Assembly: GCF_001659605.2 (NCBI RefSeq)
Contig: NC_035167.2
Location: forward strand, 2,914,001-2,978,000
Length of the DNA: 64,000 nt
Reading direction: 5' to 3'
From: Manihot esculenta
Lineage: Eukaryota; Streptophyta; Magnoliopsida; Malpighiales; Euphorbiaceae
Position 1 is the stretch's first letter; each line of letters starts with the position of its first letter. Made by a program: the position numbers and the translations under genes. Positions 1 to 10,779 of the stretch are shown here, piece by piece. The notes beneath the pieces are model-generated. The model searched no databases, was not told the DNA's origin, and saw only the letters and a program-made list of their open reading frames with translations.

Positions 1-309
1 GCAAATGTTCGGCGGCCGAACTAGAGTTTCGGCGGCCGAACTTGGACTTCCCTCGCTCATGCTTTCGGGGGCCTAACGTGCCTCCAAAACGCATATATGT
101 TCGGCGGCCGAACTTGACTTTCGGCGGCCGAACCTGGGTTTTCCTCCAAGGACTTTTCATGCAAACACTCATATAATTTCATACTTAAAACATTAAAACT
201 CATGAAAACATTTCACAAAAACATGATTTTACCCTTCTAGAGGTCTCCGACATCCGAGATCCCACCGGACGGTAGGAATTCCGATACCGGAGTCTAGCCG
301 GGTATTACA
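1..309 (-). mobile_element. Partial LTR of a Ty3/gypsy-type element, reverse orientation
   Basis: Read on the minus strand, an LTR begins at 309 with TGTAATACCCGGCTAG and continues off the left edge. The same start occurs on the plus strand at 1221, followed by the same kind of sequence, so both belong to one family. It carries four copies of TTCGGCGGCCGAA at 8, 28, 100 and 120. The first pair inward from the LTR start lies about 178 and 190-200 bases in, the same offset as in the plus-strand LTR. No target-site duplication can be tested because the other end is outside the window. Confidence 0.75.
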
Positions 310-1220
310 TTATCACACCTGTGAACAGTTGCACAAAAGCACTACCAAGGCCAGGTGTTCCCATGCAGAATGGAGGATCTATTGGACTAGCTCAGTCCGT
401 ATGATCTGAGACTTGGGAATTATATGTCGACAGGTAGAGAAAAGTCAGGTGAGCAGTTGCGTAGAGATGAGATCTGTAGTATAGTGACGAGGCTAACCCA
501 GAGGTAAGGAGAAAACTGCTCAGCGACTCTAAGTTACTGGGTAAGACAGATGAGATGTTAGCTGCCCTCAGTCAGAAGTCGCTTATCAGTTTATCCTATC
601 CTATAGAAACAGATAGCTAGAGAGCTAAAGAGCTAGAGAGCTAGAGATAGTCCAGTATAGTGAGAAGGGATTAAAAGAGAAAAAGCCAGTATAGTAAAGA
701 AGAAGAAAGGCGGGCAAGGATCAGAGTGGCGCAGCAAAAGCGTAGAATAGTTCAGACAACTAGAGACACATGCCCATGATCTACTAAGTATTGTAGATTG
801 TAAGAGAACATGGCATAGAGGCCAAGTTCTGTAATCTGAGTTCGATGTCGGGGCATACATGAGAAAGTTAAAGCTATAGGCAAGGCATGTAGCTTTTCCT
901 TAGAGTTATTGCTCCTCTGACCGGGTTGAGTAAAGAGTTAGTATAACCAGAGTAGTATGAATAGAGCGGAGAAAAGTTAAAGAGGGTGAGAGAAGAGAGT
1001 CAAATTGACTGTGTACAGACAGGAGTGCTCAGTAATCAGTGGGAGTGGGGACACAGATGAAGCAGTTAAGAATCAGGAAGTGAGATAACCCGGGAGTTTT
1101 ACTCCAGTAGTATCTGTATCTTTTCTCAGAGGAAAGTGTTAAGCTTTCCTTAATTGCTTTTGTGCATATGTGTTTGTTGTGTAAACATTCGAGGACGAAT
1201 GTTCTTAAAGGGGGGAAGAA
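310..1220 (+). mobile_element. 3' internal region of a gypsy element, with polypurine tract
   Basis: This stretch lies between two oppositely oriented LTRs. Its right end has the usual layout of a gypsy 3' end: the phrase ATTCGAGGACGAATG near 1187, then a purine-rich tract (AAAGGGGGGAAGAA, 1207-1220) directly before the LTR start TGTAATACCC. I could not read a convincing long coding frame here, so the polyprotein end is degraded or this is spacer. Confidence 0.55.
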
Positions 1221-3652
1221 TGTAATACCCGGCTAGATTCAGACATCAGAATTCCTACCATCCGGTGGAATTTGAGGATGTCCGAGGTCTTTAGAAGGGT
1301 AAGAGAAAGTTTTCTACAATATTGGCAAGTGTTTTAAAGGTGTAGCGTAGAAAACGAGTTGAGTTTTGTGGAGAATTGGCCAAAGGAGTTTCTGTCATGT
1401 TCGGCCCCCGAAGGTTAAGTTCGGCCGCCGAAAGTGCCCAATGTTCGGCCCCCGAAAGTTGCATGGTTTTGCAGCCGAAGCTGAGGTGGTCGGTTAGTTG
1501 TGCATGCTCCTCCGTCCGTGGTTTGGCCAGGTGTTCACCTCCAGATCATGACCAGAGGTTAGGCCACGTCTCCCTTGACTCATCTGCAAGCTTTTAATCA
1601 GCTCATGCAGAGGGTTGCTCGTTTGCAAGAGGTTTTGAAGGTGTTGAGAGAAAAGAGAGGTTTTGGTGGTTTGAAGCTTATGCAGGGGATTTGTTGAATT
1701 CACGTTGTTCCTCTTCTAGTGTCAGTAGGTAAGAGAGGTCTTTATACTTGTTTTCTGGTTTTAACAGCTTGTAAAGAGGTTAAGGGTAGAGTTGCATGTT
1801 TAGGTTTTAGAGTTTAGTTTTGATGTTTTAATGGTGAAAGCATGATTATGTGTTGTGTTAGTTGTTTGTTGGGGTTAATAGGTAGTTTGGGACCCCTTTG
1901 TGCATATACCAGAGTATATGTGAGTTGAGACGCTGAGTTATGCATGTTAGAGTGTGTTGGAGACGTTGTGCACGAGAGGAAGCAAGGTTCTGCCTTCTGG
2001 AGAACCCAGCTTCGGCCGCCGAAGTGAAGATTCGGCCGCCGAACCTCTTGTGGAGTGGAGTTGCTTGACAGGCTTGTTCATGCACGAAGCTGAGTTCTGG
2101 AAGAACTCAGGTTCGGCCGCCAAAGGGAGGATTCGGCCGCCGAATCCCTTGAGGAGGTAGTTTCGGCTGCCTAAGGTTGCCTCCGAAAGAATGGACTTTC
2201 GGATCTGTCATGCACATTCGGCCGCCGAAGGTGCCGTCGAACATGCATGAGTTTCGGCTCTGGAGAGGACATTCGGCCGCCGAACCTGCTGCCGAATGTG
2301 TTCTGTCCAGCCTTCTTTTGCATGAGTTATGTGATTATTTTCAGAGGTTTAGAGGGGATTATGGGGAATTGTTTAAGAGTTCAACGTATGTGTGACACCT
2401 CATTCGAGTCCATTTGTGTAGGATTGGACCCGAGAGTTCAAGGAGGTCATCAGAGGTAGAGATATCAGAGTCAGTACAATATCTGCTAGAGGAGCAGAGG
2501 TGAGTGGAACTAAACTACATATTTTCTCTTGAGAAATGACACGATTCTAGCATGATCCATGCATCATAAACTGCCATGTTATGTATTAGGTTGTATTGCA
2601 TTAGAATTCACGACGATGATGCATTGCATATAAGATGTTGTTTATGTGGATGAATGTTGGATGATCCTTAGCCCTTGACAGAGAGCAGATACAGATTTAT
2701 GGCATGAGATAGCCATACCAGGTCGCCCCTGGATAGTCCAGGTCGCTCCTGGTACTATGAGTGAGACAGCTGGGCTGTCAAAGCAGAGTTAAGTGTAGAC
2801 CAGGTGAGACCTCGTCTCCTTGGCACAGTTAGTCATGTTGTGATATCAAAGAGATAAGTGTAGACCAGGTGATGACATAGTCTCCTTGGCACAGTTGGCA
2901 TTAGTATAACATGTAGTTGAGGGTTATTGGTGACAAGTTCATCCTTGAGATGATATGTTTGTGATGTGATGCATTTCATGAGAGCATGTAATGAATGACC
3001 TGTTTTTATTGTTCCTCTTCACTGGGCTCTAGAGCTCATCCCACTCCCTTCATCCCAGTTTTGCAGGTTCTGAGATAGCTATGGGAAGTCAAAGTCAGCA
3101 AGAGTACAGAGGAACGTTATGCATGAATGTATGTTGTCATAGTGTAGTGGACATGATGTAATTCAGAGAGTATTTGTAATGTCATGTGTAGACATGTAGT
3201 TGATAGTCTTGTGCTTTCCCTAGTGTCTTTGCTATCGTATGATGTATGTATGATGTATGAGTCATCCCTTGTACATGAATCCTGTTTTATGTTTCTTGAT
3301 GAGAAATGTGTGATACCAGTGGGATGTATGGCTTAATGTATGGCTTCGATGAGATACCAGTGGGATGTGTTACAGATTAAAAGGGGTTCAAGCCCTTGAA
3401 CCACAGCAGATAGTAGTCCCTGGTATAGGTCCTGAGGGCCATTTCAGATTGGCATATCTGCGTAGCAGTAGTTAAGCCTACAGAGTTTTACAGGATTGTT
3501 GAGTCGTTTTGTATCATGTATGGGATTTATCAGGTACACAGAGAGTATAGTTGGCTGACTACGGGTCCTGGCGGCCTTAAGCCGATCTGGATCCTAGTGC
3601 CAGTGATGGTTCGGACCGTTACTGAGGGGTACCGGTTTCCGGGTCGTTATAT
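1221..3652 (+). mobile_element. Long LTR (about 2.4 kb) of a gypsy-type element
   Basis: It starts TGTAATACCC right after a polypurine tract and ends near GGGTCGTTATA at about 3652. The end is inferred from the inverted-end style, since the expected CA terminus has drifted. It holds at least six exact TTCGGCCGCCGAA motifs and several variants. It also has a 65-bp tandem duplication at 2790-2919 (TAAGTGTAGACCAGG starting at 2790 and 2855) and a duplicated GATACCAGTGGGATGT near 3312 and 3353. Short ORFs inside it are not genes. Confidence 0.7.
1400..2284 (+). repeat. Paired TTCGGCCGCCGAA motifs with 20-bp period
   Basis: Motif starts are 1400 (variant with CCCCC core), 1420, 1444 (variant), 2011, 2031, 2112 (one mismatch), 2132, 2217 and 2272. 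The pairs 1400/1420, 2011/2031 and 2112/2132 have identical spacing: a 13-bp near-palindrome plus a 7-bp unconserved spacer. The minus-strand LTR repeats the design at 8/28 and 100/120. The core GGCCGCC contains a GCC-box-like sequence. Confidence 0.8.
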
Positions 3653-3689
3653 TTATCTTAACTGAACCATATTTTTAGCTGATATTATG

Positions 3690-3985
3690 GATTTGAATAA
3701 CGTTAAGCACTATAAATAGTAGTGCATTTACGTTATTCAGGAACACACAAAAAACCAAATACTTCTCTTTCTCTTTACTGCTTCTTCTCTATTTCTGGGT
3801 ACTTAATAATTGCTGTTGTTCTTGCTTCTGGGTTACTTGTAATTCAGAAGGCTTGTTGAATCCTGGAGGATACGCAACTGTCGGCAAATTATCCTTAAGG
3901 ACAGTGATTATTATCACGCCTCAAGTAAATATTCTGCTCATCTTTCATTTAATTTCTATATCTTTTTCTACCATTTTCCAACATA
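3690..3985 (+). other. Unassigned stretch with a TATA-like box, possibly an LTR fragment
   Basis: CACTATAAATAGTAGTG lies at about 3707-3723, followed by a pyrimidine-rich leader-like stretch (CTTCTCTTTCTCTTTACTGC) and a sequence ending ATTATCACGCCTCAAG. This resembles the promoter-to-R part of a plant LTR, but no matching second LTR is visible. It abuts the inverted kinase remnant. A 62-residue ORF from 3853 shows no family signature. Confidence 0.3.
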
Positions 3986-4199
3986 GAATACCTGAAAGTT
4001 TGAGGGAGCTGAGGACCAACATAGTGACTCTCTGGTGGTGACGCCTAAATGTGACGCCGTGCCACCGGCAGAAGTGAAGGGTGCTGTTCCAAGAGCTTGT
4101 AAAACGAAAAGGGTCACTATTTATTTTGGCCTTGAGTTGCAGCAAAGCATGTCGATCTGTCTCATTGTTACTGTGGATGGCAAAGGCTGGAAATGACAT
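3986..4199 (-). pseudogene. N-terminal remnant of an LRR receptor-like kinase
   Basis: The minus-strand translation from 4199 covers the end of the signal region, the LRR N-terminal cap and the first LRR residues. It contains NNETDRHALLQLKAKI, SSWNSTLHFCRWHGVTF and HQRVTMLVLSSLKLSG. These match NNDTDRLALLELKSKI, SSWNSTLHFCQWHHVTC and HQRVTILDLNSLKLSG of the intact gene at 11458. The conserved second cap cysteine (VTC) is Phe here. Similarity stops after KLSG at about 3990, and neither the LRR body nor the kinase follows. It is a broken, inverted relative of the downstream gene. Confidence 0.85.
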
Positions 4200-4206
4200 G
4201 GAGCAA

Positions 4207-4625
4207 TTAGTTTTGGACTTTACGGCAGATTTGAACCGGACTTAACTTTTGCTGCCGACGTCCGATAGAGACCCACGACAGCTTTTCAGAAAGGGAATTT
4301 CGAGATACACGACTTTCAAAAGTGTGACAAGAGCCATAGGCCTGTCACAAAATTCGATATGGAAATTCCATCGTTTAGAGAGTCAATTTTGCATTTTAAT
4401 TATTTTTTTTAGATATTTTGGGTATTTTCATAATTTTGCATATTAAGGTTTTATTTTCTATTATAAATTGCATTTTTTAGCTATTAGAAACTCACTTTTC
4501 AATTTTCGAGAAATTTCAATAAGACTTTTAGTCTTCTAACCTATTTTTTCTTTTATTTCATTTTAGCCAAACGATATTGGTTAAAACTCCTGACGGAATC
4601 TAACTAGTCCTTTATAAAGCTGAAG
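4207..4625. repeat. Dispersed repeat, copy 1 (second copy near 34055-34445)
   Basis: From TTTACGGCAGATTTGAACCG through GACTTTCAAAAGTGTGA and TTCCATCGTTTAGA to the AT-rich tail, this stretch matches 34065-34445 in the same order at moderate identity. No coding capacity is visible. It is probably an old transposon or LTR fragment. Confidence 0.55.
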
Positions 4626-4766
4626 CACAAAAAATGAATAATAGAAAGGAGGCATAAGGAGAAAGATACTGAAAATTTTCCTAGAGAAAGCCCCATTTAT
4701 AAGTCGATAGTTTAATTCATCAAGTTGAAATCATATATTTATAGAATTTTAATGCATAAATTTTTA

Positions 4767-5206
4767 GGGTGAACAGTATTCGGTTCAAACTAAAAAAATC
4801 GATCGAACCGAATTAATTTAAAAATTCAGTTCAATTTTTTTATTCATTTTGATTCGGTTCGGTTTTTCATTTTAAAAATTTCAGTTATTTTGATTTAATT
4901 CGATTTTGATAAAAAAAAATCGAACCAAATCAATTAGTGATAATAGTATATTATTTTCAATAATATAGAGATTAGATTATATTAAAGTTAAAATATTTTA
5001 ATTAAATTTTAAAATACTAAAATAAAGTTAAAAAATAAAAAAATTATTAAAAATTTAAATCGATTAAATTAAACCGAATCAAATTAAATCAAATTAATTT
5101 AATTTAATTTAATTTTTAATCAAAATCAATTCAATTCAATTTTTATAAATACTAAAATTTTAATTTTTAATTTATTTAATTCAATTTGATTTTAAATCCA
5201 ACGGGT
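4767..5206 (+). mobile_element. MITE with GGGTGARCAGTATTCGGTT ends (family M1, copy 1)
   Basis: The left end is GGGTGAACAGTATTCGGTTC, and the body is rich in TTCGGTT/AACCGAA words with a central TATATTATTTTCAATAATA segment. The right end is degraded, near 5206. The same arrangement occurs at 29273, 47876 and, inverted, at 17127 and 54023. There is no ORF. Confidence 0.65.
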
Positions 5207-5329
5207 AAAATGTGTGCTATCTAAATTTTTCATAATTTAAACGCATATCTATGTGAACTGGAATTTTTTCCAACTGACACAACGTCTTGGATGGGCCATT
5301 GTATCCCTAGAAATTTTTAAAATTACCAT

Positions 5330-5583
5330 TAAATGTTGTTTCTTATGAAATTACCATTATATCCCTAGAAACTTTTAAAATTTCAGGGGATGCAGCCTGA
5401 GTCTAGTCCCAATTATATATAGTCCCACATTGTATTCGCTGGTGATCATCTTGTGCCAGTCATCTTGGTGGCAGCGTCAGGATTAATTCTCATAGAGGTA
5501 CGTATTCCTTTATAATCTGTTAATCTACTTCTATTTCGAAATTACATTATCTCAAGATCACTCATTGTCTCAAGATTCCCCCG
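5330..5583 (+). promoter_or_regulatory. Conserved upstream block of small gene A1
   Basis: This block is shared with genes A2 (15531-15813) and A3 (about 30139-30332). It contains ATGTTGTTTCTTATGAAATTACC, a CTAGTCCCAA motif followed by a TATA-like TATATATA at 5414-5421, and TTCGCTGGTGATCA. A possible 5'-UTR intron donor GAG/GTACGT lies at 5497/5498, with a likely AG acceptor at 5557. Conservation ahead of all three coding regions suggests promoter and leader came along with each duplication. Confidence 0.5.
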
Positions 5584-6054
5584 ATGGATCCTGTTACGAT
5601 CCTGTCACTTCTTGTTGGTGTTTGTTCCCTGGCATTCACTGTCGGAAAGACAATATGGGACGAACGAAAGCAGAGATCTTCTGATGCGAAGAAGTCGGAG
5701 CCCAACTTCAAAAACTTGAATTTAGAATTATATGGGCTGCTTCATTTAGCGACGGAAATGGAGAGGAAAGCCGATGAACTTGGAGAAACCTCTGACCAGG
5801 AGTACAAATTCTGGAGAAACACAAGAATAGCAGAGATAAGTAATGAAGCAGCAACGTTGGTTAGCCAGTATAAACTGGAAAGAAAGAACTTGTCTAAGAA
5901 GAAGCTTGCAGAACTCAGTAAAAAAATGGAGGACTGTGCAGACAGAGTTAGAAGACTGCGTGAAGATGCTGATGCATTTCTGTCTAGATTTGAGAAGAAA
6001 TATAGAAATAAGAAGATTTCAAGTAAAAAAAAGCAACCCAGAAAAGAAAAATAA
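5584..6054 (+). CDS. Small hydrophobic/coiled-coil protein, family A, copy 1 (A1)
   Basis: Function unknown. The 156-residue protein starts at ATG 5584 (MDPVTILSLLVGVCSLAFTV). It has an uncharged N-terminal segment of about 20 residues that could anchor in or insert into a membrane. A long charged helix follows (about 25-135), with heptad-like LNLELYGLLHLATEMERKAD and NLSKKKLAELSKKMEDC, and then a very basic tail. A WRNTRIAEISNEA stretch near residue 80 is reminiscent of the W..V..VE pattern in the coiled-coil region of RPS2/RPS5-type NLRs. There is no NB-ARC, kinase or LRR part. Close paralogues are at 15814 and 30333. The conserved frame, start, stop and flanks in A1 and A2 argue for a real gene. 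A role in membrane immunity is only inference. Confidence 0.7.
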   Translation: MDPVTILSLLVGVCSLAFTVGKTIWDERKQRSSDAKKSEPNFKNLNLELYGLLHLATEMERKADELGETSDQEYKFWRNTRIAEISNEAATLVSQYKLERKNLSKKKLAELSKKMEDCADRVRRLREDADAFLSRFEKKYRNKKISSKKKQPRKEK

Positions 6055-7160
6055 CTTGATCCTTGTGTCGGTGATCGGAAGATTAATCTCCTGAAATTCT
6101 ACTGAATAAGATTTAATATGAACCAGCAGATCTTAAACGTCCCACTTATGATTTGCTGCAATTTAGAAATGGCCATTGTAGAGGTTAGGGTTTCACCTTT
6201 CATAAAAAAAAACCAGCTGGTCAACTAGAATAATTGTTTATTCTTCTTGTTGCGAGTTGTGTTCATTTTATGTTAATTATTTATTAAAGAAGAGTTTTCT
6301 TTTTTTAATCTTATTATAAGGAAATGAGTTTTACATTCACCTTATCTGGCTGTTTAGGAAAATCGAACTCGTATATATTAGCCGGTATAAAATTACTAAA
6401 TTATTTGAATTAATTATTTTAGATTAAAGGATTTAAAAGTTATTTGGAATAATTTGAATCAGATCGTTTTAATTGGTATCAGACTTACGTGAATCAAACA
6501 AATTGTGCGGAACTAGTGGGTCTGCAAAGAAAGGGCTACCCGTGTGAGACGAGGAGAAGTACCATCTGAGAGGTACTAGCAAACCACAATACTCAATGGT
6601 CCGGTCCTGATTTTAACAATTGTATTTTGAAAGGGCTATCAAAGTCACTCTACATCAGACAAATTGTGTAGAGCCGGTGGATTTGCAGATAAAGGGTTAT
6701 CCGTGTGAGATGAGGTAGAATAACTACTAACGAACCACAATATTCAACAATTCCGTATAAGACAAAATAAAGGAACCATAATACCTAAACACTCCTCGCA
6801 AATTTAAAAGGAAAAAACGTGACATTCACCTACGAGCGATTGAAATTTATTAGTCTAGTAGCTAGCTATCATGTGTCCACTTGTTAATTTTAAATGACGA
6901 AGCTTTGAACATTAATTATTTAATTAGAATTTATTAATATCAAAGACTTTCAAACGTTACAACTGTTGTTTTTTATTATAGTTTCACACTTCATATATAT
7001 AAATTAAACAAAGACCTTCCACTGTACAAGTCTCCTTTTTATAATAATTTCTTTTTTAGCTAACTGCCGAAGACTTTAGCATTATCTAATGCTAGTCTTC
7101 CATGTACATTAGTTTTCTTTTACATAATATTAGCCCCTGCCTTTTAATTAGTTAAGAGAT
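6055..7160. other. Gene-free stretch: A1 3' region and a degraded repeat
   Basis: About 150 bp after the A1 stop matches the A2 3' flank (GATTGGAAGATTAATCTCCTG, ATTTAATATGAACCAGCA), probably 3' UTR. From about 6470 to 6760 there is a directly repeated motif: CAAATTGTGYRGARC...GGTGGATTTGCAG...AAAGGGYTAYCCGTGTGAGA at about 6500 and 6660. It is related in inverted orientation to 15090-15270. I see no gene. Confidence 0.5.
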
Positions 7161-7164
7161 TTAT

Positions 7165-7590
7165 TATTTAGTTCTTGAGTATTATTAATAAGTCAGTATT
7201 TATTTTTTTTCATCAATAAAATAATTTTTTCATCTAATTTTATCTATTTTTACCATTAAGAATATATTAAAATACCAAATTACCTGCTTTTTCTTTATTT
7301 TACTAAAAATTGAGTTATTAAAAAGAAGTAAAAAAAAAATTTAAAATTTGAGTTATTAAAGAAGAAGAAATTGGGTTACTGAAGAAGAAAGAGAAGAAGG
7401 GGTTATTGAAAGCAAAATTAGATTTTAAAAATTTTTACTTTTATTTTTCGTCTATTTTTAATAGAAATGAGAAATGAGGATGAAATAACTATTTAGTTAT
7501 TGAAAAAAAAATATTTTAATAAATTTTTGAAAATGGAGGAATTAACTTATTAATAATGACAATATTCAAAAACTAAATAGTAAATTTATC
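7165..7590. mobile_element. Long-TIR element with purine-rich core (family M2, copy 1)
   Basis: The left end TATTTAGTTCTTGAGTATTATTAATAAGTCAG and right end TTATTAATAATGACAATATTCAAAAACTAAATAGTAAA are inverted copies of each other. The interior is rich in GAAGAAGAAA. The same ends and core type recur at 52791-53545. The long terminal inverted repeats and absence of a coding region suit a non-autonomous DNA transposon. Confidence 0.6.
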
Positions 7591-7599
7591 TAATTATTA

Positions 7600-8190
7600 T
7601 TTCATAGGATACATGAATCAAACATTTTTTTTTTATTTTTTATTTTTTTATTTGTAAAGAATTGAATTATAAACCAATGGACTATATTTACACCATAAAA
7701 AAAAAAAAAGACCATATAGGTTACTCGAATTCAAAATTTTTTTTTCAAGGAGTGAAGTTCATCTCACCATGGACGTGCGACCATCCATTGCTAAGAGCTT
7801 ATTTATTCATTTCTCCCTTATTTCCCAATCAATCGCATCTCTTATTGCCATATACAGCCCCTCATGGATAAGTAATTAAACTGGTTTTTTATTTTGGATG
7901 ATTGGTTGAACACGTTTTAAGTATATTTCTTGTATTTAAATTTATGATTGATTGTATATAATTCTTTGATTCTATGTATTATTTGTGATTTTATATTTTC
8001 GGGTTTGGAATTTTGTTGATGTTTCTGAATTTGGGAACTGATGTAGCTTTTGGATTTGTGAATTTAGTTAGATTTTTATTAAAGTTGAATTTGAGAATTG
8101 ATATTAATTTGAGTTGGCAAGTGTAGATTGTTGATGTACGAGTAAGTTTTGAGTTTTAATTTAGGATTCTCTTATCAGAAATATATTAAA
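7600..8190. other. AT-rich gene-free stretch
   Basis: It holds homopolymer runs (poly-T near 7626, poly-A near 7700) and low-complexity AT sequence. The 69-residue ORF at 7662 is interrupted by poly-lysine from the A-run and shows no family features. I see nothing functional. Confidence 0.4.
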
Positions 8191-9558
8191 TATAAGGTCA
8201 GGCCTAAAGAATCAAAGAGAACTGACCTCAATAAAAACCCAGCAGGCGAAGCACGATTTGATATGGTCTAGAGATAAGTAAAAACTCTGATCGACCTCTT
8301 CAATATCCGAAATAACTAGACTGACCGCTTCAAGATTCGTACTACAAACAAGGCAACTAAACATAGTAACAATCGACCTCAATGATCGAAAAGAACCTGA
8401 TTTTGTATAGGTCGGATAAGCCAAGCACAAACCTGATAAAACCAGGACAAGATACCTACCTCCCCTGTGATGATCGACCCTTAGCCCTTTCCAAGACATT
8501 AAATGTGCGTGTAGAAAGGCTGCCCAACCATTTTCTTCTACTTTCTCTTTATGTTAACGAATCTCAGATAACCCCTGGTCTAACTTGAGCATCGGAGGGT
8601 CTCCACCGGGGACATTTTCGATGGACCCCTGATCGTTTTTTTCTATCTTATAGGTTCTCTTCCTCAGGATCAAATATGGAGGGACCTAATGGAATCAGAA
8701 AACCCATTGGATCGAGCCGCAACTAGGTATTCACACCTAGACACTCCGAATCTCGCATCATCAAGTGATGCCGTCTGTGGGAAACGAAGGAGACTATCCC
8801 ATCGCCGGAGTTTCCAAACAAAATCCATTGAGATCCACATACCAAACCAATAAAAGCTAATAACTAAAGAACAAGAAAAACTGAAAGAAATTAAGAGAGA
8901 TGGTGAAAGACTCCAGAATCACCAACTGCATCTAAAAGATACACCGTGAAAATCAAATAGAGGAAGACGCTAATATGAGAAGAAAGAGTAACACAAGGGT
9001 GATCCATCAATCATGGAAGAGAGATGACATGCACAAGATACCCAAGTTGTACGGTTATTTTTCTTTAACTCAAAGTACTTTGGTTATTATGAACTAGTAA
9101 AAAAGTTTAAAACTTAGGGAAAAGCCTTGTGTATATGAACTTGAAATATGATAATATATTGAAGTAGCTTAAAAAGCTATCATCTGTGATCACAATATTA
9201 ACATAAATCTACTAAGAAAAAGATTATCTGTTTAAAGCATAATGCTTTATGATTTGGAAGTTATGAAGTGATTTATGCATGAGAATATTTATTAGTTTCC
9301 TTTGAATCATGGGATGATAGAGTCGTACAAAATTAATATTTGCATTCAGTCAAACCATGAATTTAAGTATCTGACTATTTAAATTAACAACCAGCATTCT
9401 TGTTACATACACTTTGTACAAGATTTTATTTTTTAGATAAATTTAAAAGCAAGAGAAAAACTAGAGTCAGGGCCAAGAACCCTAAAATCACTCAAGGCAA
9501 AAACGCTCGGGAAATCAGGACTTAGGGCTAAGTGCCTGGAAGAAATACAGGAACAAAA

Positions 9559-10447
9559 AGCCCAAATGAAGATTCAAGGTAAAAGGTACTCGAAAGTGAG
9601 GGACCAAAAATGCTCGGGACGAATAAAGTGCTAAAAGAGGCCAGAAGAGGCACAAAAGCAAACGTGTTCGGAAAGAGCTAGCCAAAGAAAAAATGTCCAA
9701 AAGAAAAAGAAAAGCAAAAAGTGCCGGGACGGATGACCAAGGCCGAGAGCCCGGAGGACATACTAAAGTTAAGTATATCACAAAACCAATATTCATTGAA
9801 AAACTTTACTAAGTTAACAGTGAGTGTTCTTGTTTTATATATATATATATATATATAGCCCAAATGAAGATTCAAGGTAAAAGGTACTCGAAAGTGAGGG
9901 ACCAAAAATGCTCGGGATGAATAAAGTGCTGAAAGAGGCCAGAAGAGGCACAAAAGCAAACGTGTTCGGAAAGAGCTAGCCAAAGAAAAAATGTCCAAAA
10001 GAAAAAGAAAAGCAAAAAGTGCCGGGACGGAAGACCAGGGCCGCGAGCCCGGAGGACATAATAAAGTTAAGTATATCACACAACCAATATTCATTGAAAA
10101 ACTTTACTAAGTTAACAATGAGTGTTCTTGTTTTATATATATATATAGCCCAAATGAAGATTCAAGGTAAAAGGTACTCGAAAGTGAGGGACCAAAAATG
10201 CTCGGGATGAATAAAGTGCTAAAAGAGGCCAGAAGAGGTACAAAAGCAAACGTGTTCGGAAAGAGCTAGCCAAAGAAAAAATCTCCAAAAGAAAAAGAAA
10301 AGCAAAAAGTGCCGGGACGGAAGACCAGGGCCGAGAGCCCGGAGGACATAATAAAGTTAAGTATATCACACAACCAATATTCATTGAAAAACTTTACTAA
10401 GTTAACAATGAGTGTTCTTGTTTTATATATATATATATATATATATA
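9559..10447. repeat. Three tandem copies of a ~300-bp unit, separated by TA runs
   Basis: Units start with AGCCCAAATGAAGATTCAAG at about 9559, 9857 and 10147. Each ends with GAGTGTTCTTGTTTTATATA followed by a (TA)n run, up to about 10447. Copies differ by only a few bases. The minus-strand ORFs across them (proteins beginning MNIGFVIYLTL or MNIGCVIYLTL) are a by-product of the repeat and run into Tyr-Ile from TA repeats. Confidence 0.9.
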
Positions 10448-10507
10448 GTGTAAATTGTTATTTTGCAGATAAATTTCAAAAGTAAAAGAAAGGCTAATAA
10501 GTTCAAA

Positions 10508-10645
10508 ATCGCTAGTAAGAATACGAGCTTAGATATCGAAAATTGTCGGTAAGGCTACGAGCTTGAATATCTGAAATCGCCAGTAAGACCACAAGTCTGA
10601 ATATCAAAAATTGCCAGTAAGACCATGAGTTTGAATCTCAAAAAT
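10508..10645. repeat. Short tandem array, unit about 36 bp
   Basis: Four degenerate copies of a unit like ATCGCCAGTAAGACCACRAG plus TYTGAATATCAAAA occur in a row just before the second GGTATTCACACC copy. They lie within the LTR-like right end. Confidence 0.6.
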
Positions 10646-10779
10646 CGCTTTCTTTCCTCAAGATCAAACATGGAAAGACTTAATGGAATCAATTCCGGAT
10701 CAACAGTCAACCTATTGAATCGAGTCACTGTTAGGTATTCACACCTAGACACCTTGCTGTATCTCGTATTATCAAAGCC

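Larger units (their letters stand above)
8195..10775 (+). mobile_element. Probable non-autonomous LTR retroelement (gypsy-like ends)
   Basis: GGTATTCACACCTAGACAC occurs at about 8730 and again at about 10734. Both sites are preceded by related text: CCTCAGGATCAAATATGGAGGGAC / CCTCAAGATCAAACATGGAAAGAC and a run ending in CGAGYC. This suggests the ends of two LTR copies. Just after the first copy, ATGCCGTCTGTGGGAAACG (about 8768) resembles the sequence that follows the 5' LTR of many gypsy elements. No gag or pol frame is readable in the interior. The limits are approximate. Confidence 0.5.

Noticed and set aside
1376..2459. Several 60-75 residue ORFs in the gypsy LTR
   Set aside because: They arise from the GC-rich motif array; no conserved start or domain.
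8212..8588. Two overlapping short ORFs on opposite strands
   Set aside because: They lie in the LTR-like part and show no family motif.
9515..10384. Three long minus-strand ORFs with similar Leu/Phe-rich proteins
   Set aside because: They follow the three tandem repeat units exactly and run into Tyr-Ile from TA repeats; no start context or domain.
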